Shown here: one piece after another, positions 1-11,129 of the stretch
Layout: the number at the start of each line of letters is the position of its first letter
Numbering within the stretch: the first letter of the stretch is position 1
Source of the DNA: Mariannaea sp. PMI_226
Lineage: Eukaryota; Ascomycota; Sordariomycetes; Hypocreales; Nectriaceae
Assembly (NCBI GenBank): GCA_024336345.1
Contig: JANFOG010000012.1
Location: 496,001 to 560,000, forward strand
Length of the DNA stretch: 64,000 nucleotides
Reading direction: 5' to 3'
Made by a program: the position numbers and the translations under genes
The notes under the pieces: generated by a model
Database searches by the model: none
Told to the model about the DNA's origin: nothing
The model's input: the letters and a program-made list of their open reading frames with translations, nothing else

Positions 1-1094
1 TTGCCATCGTCCTTCTTTCCCTTCTTGGCATTTTTGCCAAACATTTTCATGCCAGCAGGAATTTGGGAGACTGGTCGGAAAGCGCCAGCCGTACGCGGTC
101 GGCCATTGACATCCAGTGAAGGCCGAGGCCCCAGCTTCACCTTTGGTTTTCCGTAGCCGTAAGGATAGTTGGCATAATCTGGTCGTGCGGACTGCGAGGA
201 CAGTCTGGGAGCTCCTTCACCCAGGTCGGAGAAACCAGCAGCGTCTTCAATGCCAACAAAGTTTGGAACATCCGAGGTCGATGAAGCAGAGAATTTCCTC
301 TCTTCGGGCGATGAAGCGAGTTCAGAGTTCAGCGTCACCGGGTCGGCCTCTGAAGTGGTGTCCTTATCCGTAGTGGGTGTTTGTGGTCGTCCAAGCTCAT
401 CAACTGCGTTGCCCATTGATTGACGCTTGCTCGCTCGTTGTTGCTGCTCCTCCTCTTCCTCCTCTGCAATTTCGACAAGACGTCTCCTACGTATCGAGCT
501 TGTTGCTGATGAACTGGAACCAGAAGCAGCATGCAGTTGGCATGCAGCGGAAAGTTTTGTGTCTTTAAGATCTGTGGCAATTGCAATGTCGAATGTCGTA
601 TCGTAGGGGGAGAATCGTTCGCAAACGGCGTTGAAGTGGACGGCAACACGAGCTAGATTGGCCAAGTCGTTGGTTAGTTTGCGCTGTCAGGGGCGGGAAT
701 ATTGCCATCAAAGGGTTGACGAAACGGACCTTGGATCAAGCGAGAGCAATCTTCAGGCAAATATTTGATCAAGACGTTTCTTCTTCGATATCTCAAGAAG
801 CCGTAAAGAGGACTAGTCTCTTCATATTCTGAGATTTTTGTGCGGATCTCTACGATACCACCAGAACCACGGCCGAGGATCTCGACCTCATCTCGGCTCG
901 CGTACTTGAGGAGGAACCTGTCGAAGCGCAAAAGTTTAGCCACAGGCTGGACGACGCAATAGGGGTGGAGAAGGGGAGGGGACAATGGAAAGATATATCC
1001 CCCAATGTCAGGTATCTTACCATCCTCCAGGCTCTGCGACGGCAGCCTCATGGGCTTCCTGAACCTTAGGGTCGTCTAAGCCATTCAACGACAT
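1..1094 (-). CDS. ADF-H (cofilin/drebrin-like) domain protein, 3' end beyond the window
   Basis: Exons read 1021..1094, 730..917 and 652 down to the left edge, so the C-terminus is missing. The introns (918..1020 and 653..729) are GT-AG, the second with a ctaac branch site. The start ATG at 1094 opens MSLNGLDDPKVQEAHEAA, and splicing restores PGGWFLLKYASRDEVE. An ADF-H-like fold follows (YEETSPLYGFLRYRRRNVL, then RVAVHFNAVCERFSPYD). The rest is a low-complexity acidic/serine tail ending in a basic patch (GKNAKKGKKDDG) at the edge. Proteins of this family bind actin filaments or monomers; the drebrin/Abp1-like variants usually regulate Arp2/3 and endocytic patches. That role is inferred from family membership, as this fungal protein has no agreed name that I know. 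The frame stays open over all three exons. Confidence 0.85.
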
Positions 1095-4000
1095 GGCGTC
1101 TCAGTGACAACCAGCCAGATTCAAGGGGCAAAAAGGAAAAGGGAACCGGGGGGAGGAGAGGAACAGGAGGTGCGAGGCGGCCACCAGAAAGTAGGAAAAG
1201 GAGGGCGGCACTACCACTTTTAAGAAAGGGACCCAAGAGAAAGAAAAATAAAACGGGTGTGTTCAAAGGAGTGACAAAGGATCGAACTCGTCAAGCAACG
1301 AAATCGACCTCATAAGAAAATATGCTGGCTGCCAACAGAGGGGGGTGGAGGGACAAAGTCGTTCAAGTGCGGACGGCAGCAGTTACAAGCAGTGGCAGCA
1401 GCAGCAGCAGCAGGGAGATGTTTCATTCGGGGGTTCGATTCGAGGGATTGGGGACTGAGTGGGTTCGGATGCAGGCGCAGAAGCGGGTCGCTGCAGTGGC
1501 CCCAGAACGACCCAAAAAGGATCCAGCATTTCAGGGGCACACTCACACTCACACACACACATGGACCTCGCCTTACACAGTACGTACTGTTGAACGGTTG
1601 TGTGCCTGTGCCATGGGGGCAACGGCTTGGATGGGGCCAGAGAATGGACATTTGCATGTATGTATTCTCATGTGGATAGGTAGCCTAGGCATGTAGAGTA
1701 TCGTATGTACCCAAAAAAAAAAAGTGTCTATCCCCTCTTAATTCGCTCCAGAATGCAATGACACTGGTGGGCAGCCAGAGTGCCCTTTGTGTATTCAGTC
1801 ACCCGTTCTCACACACACTCACACACTCACCCACTACTTTCTACTCACTCCAAGCGATTCAGGGCCACCTGGGTAAAAATTATCGCTGTTGGCCAAGACA
1901 CATGATACAACACGCCAGACAGACACAGGCTCACAGGCCAAGCACGAATTGGACGCCACTGGGGCACAAGGAGCAGCGAATGAAGCAGGAGAAGAAAGGG
2001 AAAAATAATAAAGAGAAAGCAAGAGAATGAGGCGAAAGTGAATGGGAAAAAAAACAATAACAACAACACCAAAGTCATGCAACAAAAAGGGGACTTCGAT
2101 TGGCAAACGGACATAAAAAAACCCCTTGAGATATCACAACGCCTCCCAACTGCAGGTAGTCCTCTCAGCTTACACGGAACGACCTCTCAGTCTTGATTGG
2201 GCGCAAGGAGAGTTTGGCGAACGGCTGATAGGTACGGGCGAAATAAGCTACTGTACCTGCACAAATGCGACATGCATCCCCATGCGCCATTCTGTGTATG
2301 AGACGTGGTGGCGTCTTGATTTTAGACGGTTTAGCCATTTATCCCCGAAGGGTCCCCCCTTCGCCGTGTCTGTTTGCCATAAAGAATAGGTAATTGTACC
2401 TAGTCCACGTATGAATGGGCCCAGGTTAGAACGAATCATCCTAAAAAAGGACAAAAAGCTCGAATGGTCTGGTCACAAGAGCAGAAGCAAAAAGGAATAA
2501 GCAACGAAAGCACTAGAATAGAATGGACGCCCGGATAAGAGGCGTTCGGAATCGAAAGAAAGAAACAAAAGAACTCACGCCATCCAGAAAGAAAAAATAA
2601 ATAAATAAATAAAAAGCAAAACGGTGTGATGTGGTGGTGCGCCATGTGAGGGAGCGACAAAGTGAAATAAAATGCCAACTTGGGTAGGTAACTAAGGTAG
2701 CCAAAAAGAAAACAAGAGAGACACGAATGCAAACATGGGCTCTGCAAGCTGAATACTGTGTAAACATTAACCAGCCTTATGTTTTTGCAGTTGAATCACT
2801 TCTTCTCTTGTATTTCTTTTTTTCGTCTTTTTTTTTTGGGTGCCAGATTACAAGTCCAAGTAAAACGTAGCTAACTACAGACTGCTATGTAAGGTAATCT
2901 ATAATTACTGGATATACAGATTACGGCCAAAGTCCATCTGCTCATTCAAAGCAGTTTCATTTCGGTCGTTCCCCTAATTACTGTATCCGAAGCTCACCGT
3001 CCAATAGAGTGATCCCTGCTGGTCCGTTCGTCCTCTAGAAAACAGGGGTCCTTTCATTACTAGCCCGCGAACCGCCAACCAGAAGCAAGAGACAGGGCAG
3101 GGGTATTATATGATATGAATGATCGCCTCTCCACTGTTGAAAGACTAAGTTACGTACAGATACGGACATGGATGGATGTCAGGTTAATTACTGCAGATGC
3201 ATCTTTTGGCTCTGAGATTCCGGCCATCCTTCTGGTATCCCACCCTCACCACGTTTACTATCTACCTACCTACATGATCAACTCGGTACTTATTGTATAT
3301 GTATCACATCTTCCCCCACTACCGATCGATTTCCGAGACAGAACAGCTCAACACAAGGCGGTGACGCAATTAGGAGCAAGGTCAATGAAATTTCCCTGGG
3401 CTCCAATTATGGAGCAAAGTAGTCCTCAAAACTCGTCCAAGCTCGCCCAAGCTCGTAACAACTAGTTACTGACCCGGACCTACTGTGTAATCATGTCCCA
3501 ATAGACTTGGGGCTCTCTGCTGTGCGCCCCACTGGCTAGTTCGTAACTTCTTAGAGGTGAGCTTAGCTCCAACGCTTCACACCTAGAAACCAGCCTTGCC
3601 CTCATGAGCTGTGATTTGCACATCATCCTGTATGTACAAGCAACCGTCTGTAAGGAGTATTTGTGTGCGTGTTGAGAATGTCTAGATCAAGGACGGAGGC
3701 AATAAAAACAGAAAAGCGTCTTGATAGTCACAAAACCACGCTTACAGAGCGTTATGTGCTGCTGAGTCATGACTGTATCTTTGCTCTGGTTGATGCTCAA
3801 GACATTGAATTTTGATATGGAAGTGTGGAAGGCCCAAACTCATCCCAGAATAAGGTCGATGTATTTCCCCGGAATATCGCATGCTCTGATCCGTATGAAT
3901 ACCCAAAAAAACATAGCCTCCAATGCCAAAACAAGGCTACGCGTACTACCACCCATGCTTTCGTTTGCCTGACTGCACGCCTGGCAGGTCCACGTCCCCC

Positions 4001-4956
4001 CCAGGCTCTGCGTTTCCAATACCTCTCCTGACATCATCCCCAAGCATTTCATTACCAGAGTTTGCGGGAACGGGTAACTAAGGTCATGCAGGCCGCCAAA
4101 AAGTTTTAAAAAAAGGCTGTCGGCGTGGCGCTCCCATCAATAAGCCTGCAGGTCGCGTCACAAATGAATCGGCGCGACGCTAAAATGCCCGTGGCTTGCT
4201 CAACCTAAGATCTCTCTTGTAAGTTGTCATATTTTCTCTCCATGCATAATGTTACCTGTCTGATTGTGCCTTTCAGACAGCAGGGTCCTCCAAGTTTCTG
4301 GTTCAACTTACCTGAGTTTGACATCGCCGCAATCAGCAAGCCTGCTGAAAGGGACCCAAAGTAAACAAACGACAGATATCACTTCCTTTTCTTCGACCTG
4401 TGCGCCATTCACATCGCTGATGCACGCCATTCTGAATAAAAAATTATATAGATGTAAAGCTGCAAACAACAAAAAGTAATACTTGGTATGAACACCGAGC
4501 CTAACTTACCCCCCCGACCCTCCTGCAGCAGCGCCGTCGTTGTCATCAACGTTTGGAGTCTTATAGCTGAGAAGGGCTTATCCACAAGACCAACGCCCTG
4601 GTCTTTTTGACTAGCAACGCTTCAAGGCCCAAAACTCTTCGTGCGCTTCATTTCTGTTCATCAGCTTGCGGCAATTATGTGCTCAATATACATAGTACTT
4701 GTAGAATCATTCATGTCTTGTTGCTATCGTCCACATAGTCTGGTCCGGCCAGATGGCCTTCTTCCCCCTAGCATCCCCTTCTCTTCCGGACACACATCAT
4801 GCCGCCAAATTCTCCCCTATCGTATCTAGACAAAAGCCAACACAGGATGAAAAACAGGAGTTGCGTTTTTCCTCATGCCCTCATTTACCATGGCCTCAAC
4901 CTGCCATTCGAACACGTACAAACACACACCCTTGGCGTCTATAGTATCTGCTCCTG
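1095..4956. other. Intergenic, 3.9 kb: ADF-H gene promoter and Ptc1 3' flank
   Basis: No supportable gene. The part near 1100-2100 is the upstream flank of the leftward ADF-H gene; it holds a CAG run (about 1396-1412) and CA/TC-rich repeats (1541-1560, 1805-1830). The open frames here are short or low in complexity, and many start at non-ATG codons. One intron-like element lies on the plus strand at 4219..4276 (see findings). The 3' end of the phosphatase gene abuts the right side. Confidence 0.7.
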
Positions 4957-6708
4957 TCACGCCTTCTCGGCTGGTTTCTCAGCTTCTGAAGTCGTTTCCG
5001 GTTTCAATCTCTCCTCGACAGGGTCTGGCTCCTCTTCCAAAACGACCTCGTCTATAGACGTGGGCACAAACTCCCCGTCGGGAGAACTATTACTCGTAGC
5101 CGAGACACCTTCAGCTGGCAAAGCGCCATCGGCAACTTTCTTCTTTGTATCCTTGACAATCTTGTCCGCCTCACTGGTGCCATCCCCAATGGCAGTGGCA
5201 TCGTTGGGCTGGTTCGAATCTAATCGAACAATCATACATGACAGATTATCTGTGCTAAATCGATTGAGGGCATGGTCCACAAGAAGCTTTGAGGCTACTA
5301 CAGGGTCTTCTAAATTGCGGACCAAGTCCACGGCTTCCTGGTCGGTACAGACATCCCAGAGCTAATTTTCATGTCAGCAAACCTGTGCATTTCATCTTCT
5401 AGTATGAAATTTTGGTTTGGAACTTACTCCATCGCAAGCAATTATGATGAACTCGTCACTATCAGGTTGAATAACCGTCTCGGTTGTATAGGGATGACCT
5501 GTAACGAGCTTCTTCATATAAGCATCGCCTAGCGCCCTAGTAACAGCTAGGACACCATTGACTCGATTGTTCAGAATCAATCCACCAGCGTTGGAAATGC
5601 GTTTGCCCTCCAGTTCATCGCTCCCCTTGTGATCGTAGGACAAACGTAAGGCTTTGCCAGCTCGACATAGAATGATGCGAGCGTCACCCACGTTTGCCGT
5701 GTAAAGAACTCGCTGCCGAGTGGAGGTAGCCTTGGGCTTGGTATTAATGCCTTCAGCGGACGACGTCTTCTGTACCTCGTTGGCGCCGGCCGAGTCCTTG
5801 GACTTTTCCTTGTCGCTTTGGGAGGAGGAATCGTCTGCCTTGTTGTTCGGCTGCTTCTGGGCTGAGGCAGAGTCAATCCCTGAACGGTCGCCAGAGGGTC
5901 GGTCTTCCCAGCGGAGAACAGCGACAGCAGCCGTGCAACCACTGTTCTTCAATGGTAGCTTCTCCAACTGAGCGTCGGCGGTCGTAAAGGCAAGGTCGAG
6001 AACCTCGGGGATTTGAGCGTTGGGATTATTTCGTATAAGTTCCTCGAGGATGATATGTAGTTTCTTTCCGCACCAGTCTGCAGCAAAAGTACCAGCATGT
6101 CCGTCAAAAATAGCGAAATATCCGTTGTCTGATTCAACCATTTCCTGAACGGCTGACTCGGCCTCTTCTCCCTCGGCTGTATCTTTGCTAGAGGCATCCG
6201 TCTGAGGAGGGGTCTGGATGAAGTTGTACAGGAATGCATGGGTATCTTCCATAGTTCGGCGGCATTTCTTGTTCCTATCTTCCCAAACGCCGACGCGGAA
6301 GGTGGATTTGGGGCCAGGTACTGAGTCCCCGGCCGAGTTGTTATGTTGACCCTGGGGAACGGCAAGAGCAGGGTCCTGCTTGCCCAGTTTCTGAAGAGGT
6401 GATTGCGAGGCCATCTCGGTGGGAACTACACCACGACCACCTTGGGAGAAGCTCAAAGAGTTCCTTGCTGATGCGAGAAGGCTGCTGGCCTTGCTGCTAA
6501 CACTGCTACTTCTGCGTTTCTTATCTGTCGAGCCGCCAGTATCCTGTCGGGTAGGCGGACTACCATTTCCACTGCGCTTCTCTCCACTAGCTGCCTGGTC
6601 GGTCGCCTTGGTAGGCGTAGGTGCGGGGCTGGTTTCGGGTGACGACTTGTTGGACTTGGAATCGTTGTCGGATTTGTGGCTGGAGGAGTTGGAGCTGCTA
6701 CCAAACAT
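4957..6708 (-). CDS. ptc1: Protein phosphatase 2C, Ptc1-type
   Basis: Two exons (5428..6708, 4957..5361) flank a 66-bp GT-AG intron; the product is 561 residues. The junction rebuilds the PP2C motif ACDG|LWDV. Residues 1-135 are a Ser/Pro-rich tail. The catalytic domain starts at [21 protein letters not shown] (R150-D155), followed by FDGHAG (202-206), [14 protein letters not shown] (339-343), the DG at 426-427 and TDN (D465, N466). These are the metal-binding aspartates and the arginine of the Mg/Mn-dependent PP2C family. The order and spacing match yeast Ptc1, which dephosphorylates the Hog1 and cell-wall-integrity MAP kinases and acts in organelle inheritance. Residues about 272-331 are a charged insertion between two core strands. 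The C-terminus (466-561) is acidic. Start choice: this ATG opens the whole frame. The upstream 1-1.5 kb is GA/CT-rich. Confidence 0.93.
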
Positions 6709-9571
6709 TCTATTTAGCAGACTTCCCCCAGTCGAGGAGAGGCTGCGGCGCTTGTTGGTCGCCAGCTTTGTAGAGGGGGGGGGAGAGGAAGGAGGAGGAT
6801 GGGTCTAGGCGGGTCGACTGGTGTAGAGGGGAAACGTTTGAGGACCTGGGTACTTGGGGGCGGAGGGGCGTATCAGGTTCTGTCGTGGGTAAGCTTAGTA
6901 ACGTCGTCGTTTGGAGGAGGATGAGCCTGCGGGGTGCTGAAAACTGGCGATGATGGCGATGGCAGGGTCTGGATAGGAATTTGAGGTCTCGAGGAGGAGG
7001 CTTAGCGGCGGGATGAAGCTCAGACCCTGAACAAGGAAGGGCAAGACCCCAGACTTTGGTCGAAATATTCTTTTTTTTTTACTTGGTCAAGGTCAGCTCA
7101 GATTGGCCTGGACAAGTTAGGACTCCAGGTCTCAGTTGAAGATGGAGAGGCTGGGGTAATAGGTAGAGACAATGGGATTGGAGAAGAAAGGCTGATTTGC
7201 TTGAATGCAACAAAGAAGGCTGGGAGGGGCAGCAGCACTAGCACGAGGCGACCGCGGCCAAGCGCGGGACAGCCGCCTCGAAACGATCGGCACGATTAGG
7301 GCCAGGATGTCTCAGAGCTCAGGAAAACGGGCGTCTGGGGATGCAGTGACAGACAAAGAACCAATATTTGAAAAAAAGGAGACCCGAAATGAAGAAGCAT
7401 AGAATGGGTCGTTGCAAACCAACGTTCAGCGATGCAAGGCAAGGTAGCGTGACGTAGGTAGGCACCAGAGGGGGGAGATTGGGGGGTAGGACCCAACCAC
7501 GAGGGCGGCTAAGATTGGAACACAAAAGATGCACAGGAAGAGGGCGCATGCACGAGATTGGCAGAGGGGCAAACAGAAAGACATGTCCAAAGTGTTTGTG
7601 AGGCCAAAGGGCGGTTGTAATCCAAAATGCAGCTGAGAAGATCTGAACGTACCAAAAAGCAGGACCGTAGAGCATCGAAGGGAAGTTGGTTGGGCGATTG
7701 GGCAAAAGAGAAGGTTGTTGATAAAACGATGACGGAGGAGAGACGTGATTGGGGGAGGAGGAGAAGAGCCAGGACCTCAAAACATTGCGCCTGGTCTTCT
7801 TTTAGGCTGGATATTGGGTCTTGGGTTTTGAGAAGGGGGGTGAGGAGAGGGGAAAGTGAAGTTAGGTAGCTATGCAATAAGGCACGGGAGGGCCGGAGGC
7901 TGGATGTTGTAAGTTGGACGGACGGAGTTCATTGATTAGTTAACTAAGGGAATAATGGCTGGTAGGCGGAGAGCAGGTGCGCAAACTAGTGCGGGTTGCG
8001 CTTCGGCTCTCTCCAATGAATATGACGAAGACAGCTGGACAAGTGCCAGGAACAGGGCAGGACAGGAAGGTGAGATTCTAGGCTTGGGAGCCTCTCACCA
8101 GAGTTTCCCGATCTGCCTACCATTATGTATACCTTAGCGATGTGTGTAGGCTAATTGATTATCTACCTACGTAATCTGTACCTTACCTTACACTTGTCAC
8201 AACTTAGAAGAGGCACCTACTATGCCAGGTCAAATTCATCAGCGTCTCTCCTCGGGATTGGGGGTATGAAACAACTACTTAACAACTAGGGAGCGCACAG
8301 AAAAAGGCAATAGGACACAATCTAGTACAGCACATGCAACGTCCTCACCAAAGCTGCGGTATTCGACCTGCAGTTGACCGACAACAGCCATCACCAGACT
8401 TGATTGTGGCTCCGCATAAGTGGGCCGACATGAGCACGAGAGTCACTGGACACCATGCGCTGTCCAACGCGCTAAGGGTCCTCCCCAAGGGACCATAGAG
8501 CCCTGGTTTCAGTCGTAAGAGTGCTGTGCTCTAGATGGACCGTGGATTAGCCTCTCCTGTAAGATGCGGCTTCGGGGCGCCTAGAGCGGACCTGGGAGGT
8601 TTGGCGGTTACCTCGGTAGTCTATTGCTCCGCCATGTTGAGGCAAGCTCACTGGCCAACATACATAGGTCAGTAAGGTAGTTTGAGATGCGTCCCATCCC
8701 ATCTCAGCAACCACATGGGTTCCAGAAATAAATCATCCAACCTCATCCAGAGCTTCCTAGAAGGATGATGGTAACACAGCCCCCAACCGCCCTCTCCGTT
8801 GCTTCCGGGTAGGAACTAGCTATCTGCATAGTGCTCCCAGGCAACAACTCTACGGAAACCGAGAATCGTCGTTGACCGTAGAACTTGCGCTAACCTGTAG
8901 TTCATGCATAACCACTTGCCTGGGATTTGAGCAATAGCTTACTCAGTAGGTAGTACCTGTCCTCGTTTTGAAACATGCATCATCGGTGCCATGCCCGCAA
9001 CCTTTATTGGCTGCGCAAGCATTTATTATATTTTGACAGCCGTGCACCTGCTTCTATCCGCAATGCAAATTTGACTCCCTGTCAGCCGCGAAGATAAGCT
9101 ATCAATTAGAAGACGACTCAACTATTGTAAGCTCTATTTCGCATCCATCTGTATATAGACAGTCACCTGAGATCTATCCTGGCGTCAATCTCGATCCTCT
9201 CTTCAGGTTCTTATCCCTTTGCATTTCATTTCAGTCAATAGTCCAGGATAATCTTGCGAAAGGGAGCATCTCAATATTTTTGTTCTCCTTCTATACACAA
9301 AATCCTTCCCATCAAGAACTAAACATTGAAACCATACTTTCTCAGAATACCTCTGCGCCTAAACAAGGAATAAAATAACTCCAGGTGTTAACTTAATACC
9401 ACGCGCTCAGCGATGCCCCGTCTTTGCCAAGGTTATCCGGAATCGCCATCATTATCCAAACCTTGCCGTTACTAGTCATACTACGGAGGTACATCTGTGC
9501 CAGACACAAAACGAATAAAAAAAGACATTTTGTGAAAGGCGGGTCCAGGATATCACAGCCTTCCCAACTGC
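6709..9571. other. Intergenic, 2.9 kb: ptc1 promoter/leader and vps2 3' flank
   Basis: No gene seen. 6709-7900 is purine-rich on the plus strand (so CT-rich in the ptc1 direction), as expected of a fungal 5' leader. 8140-8230 carries clustered TACCTA/CTTACC motifs. 8340-8640 has several short inverted stretches, but I could not fold it into a tRNA. Confidence 0.65.
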
Positions 9572-10439
9572 TTATTTCCTCAAGCTATCGAGTCTTGCTT
9601 GGAGGTCATCATCAAGAGGATCACCACCACCAACTGCCTGAGCAATTCTTCCTTCAGATACCTTCGGGTTTCCTATTGTTGTGGGGGTTTCGCCAAGCTG
9701 TGAATAGTTAGCATCAATACAGTTGCCAGATACTTGGAGAATCCGTACCGCTTGGTTAAAGTCAATACCAATCTCCTCCAATACTTGTTCCACTACCTCA
9801 TCGCCCTCTTCCTCTACACCGACATCCATAGCATCATCCATTGCGTCGTCCATAATCTCCTGGCGCTGCTCCATGATATCGTTCTCTCTCTCGAATTCCA
9901 TGGCAATTTTCTGAAGGGCTGGCAGGTTCATCGACTTATTCATGCTTCCCAGGGCCATGGTTGCGCCCTTCATCGCTTGCATCATCTGCTCGTTGGTTCG
10001 ATGGGTCTGTCACCACAGTCGGTCAGTCTTTTTTGTCACGGAGGCTGAGGACTGTGCTGCCTCAAAAAAAAAACACCATCCATACCTGGAGCCGCAAAGA
10101 AATCTGTTGAAGTTGACTGCGCATGCCATAGAATTTCTCGACATATCGTCTAGTTCGGACAAGATCCTTGGCTTGAATCTTGCAAGCGCCCATCTGGCCA
10201 TTCTTGGCACTCGTCTTAATTTGCTGGATAAGCGTCTTCTCCTGCTTCTCTAGTTTGACACGGGTCTGGTCAAGTTCGCGGATCGCCTTGTCGAGCATGC
10301 GCTGGTTCTTGCGCAGACGCTCCGCGGGCGTCATGCGCTTTCCAAAGGCCCATTCTAGGATCTATGTATTTATCAGGAAATATTAGCCCATCAGCCAGAT
10401 CTGGGGGATTCGTAGCGACGTCATCGGCCTTACGTTCAT
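9572..10439 (-). CDS. vps2: ESCRT-III subunit Vps2 (CHMP2 family)
   Basis: Four exons: 10434..10439 (only ATGAAC), 10086..10361, 9749..10006 and 9572..9697; 221 residues. Splicing gives MNILEWAFGKRMTPAERLRK, the typical Vps2 amphipathic N-terminus and basic helix 1. The Snf7 core follows (GQMGACKIQAKDLVRTRRY; TNEQMMQAMKGATMALGSMN; MEFERENDIMEQRQEIMDDA). The C-terminus DDDLQARLDSLRK fits the MIM1 consensus that binds the Vps4 MIT domain. Vps2 caps ESCRT-III polymers with Vps24 and recruits Vps4 for membrane scission at endosomes. The length is normal for the family. Intron 3 (9698..9748) is only 51 bp and stays open if retained. The gene is head-to-head with fzo1, 690 bp apart. Confidence 0.95.
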
Positions 10440-11129
10440 TGTGACTTGTGGGGATGTCCCGGATGGGAGGGAGGCTATTCAAATAGACGACAAGGAGACG
10501 GCGGGGTCAGTCGTCGGGGATTTCGTCGGGGACCAAGAGAGGTTTCGGCTATCGAGTTCACGAGAAAGAGAAGATGAGGGATTGGAAGATTTGCGCGAGT
10601 AAGGCAGAAGTGGAAAAGAGGCCAAAAGCGCTGGGCGAGTTGAGTTGCGTGGTGAGGGAAACTGGGAGCGAAGCCTGGACCACCACTTTCATCGGGCACT
10701 ACGTAACCGTCTTTTAGCGCAGCCTACCTTGCAGCACGTACAGCACGACCTAAAGGTGCTGGGGTCCGTCCAGTGCAAACTACAGTACCTACGGAGTAAC
10801 TTACAATAGGTACAGTAATAATTAGCAGGTGTATGCTCACCTGATAAGATAAAGCATGCTCTTCCGATGCTCTCCCGAGGGGTTCGTGCCAATCAGCGCT
10901 TCTACGCTCACCTTATAATCGGGTCCCGGCTATTTGCCGCCTCATCTAAAAATCATGCAACATGGGTTTGTTGGTGTCCAAGTTTCCCGAGTCCCACAAC
11001 CGGCCTTCAAATTCCCAGTCTGCACTCCTCCGACTACGACATTCTCCCTCCGAAGAAAAAAAGAAAAACCCCTCCCCCAACCTTGGTTGACTGAACCATG
11101 CCGTTCAGACTACACAACACTTTAGCAGT
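10440..11129. promoter_or_regulatory. Shared divergent promoter of vps2 and fzo1
   Basis: This 690-bp spacer lies between two start codons that face apart, so it must hold both promoters. It contains TACGGAGTA at 10790..10798 and two TACCT/AGGTA elements nearby (10785-10820). A CT-rich run with a purine stretch (11030-11090) precedes the fzo1 start. No TATA box is obvious. Confidence 0.6.

Noticed and set aside
1425..1445. B-box-like GGTTCGATTC
   Set aside because: The flanking bases do not pair as a T-stem and no cloverleaf can be drawn.
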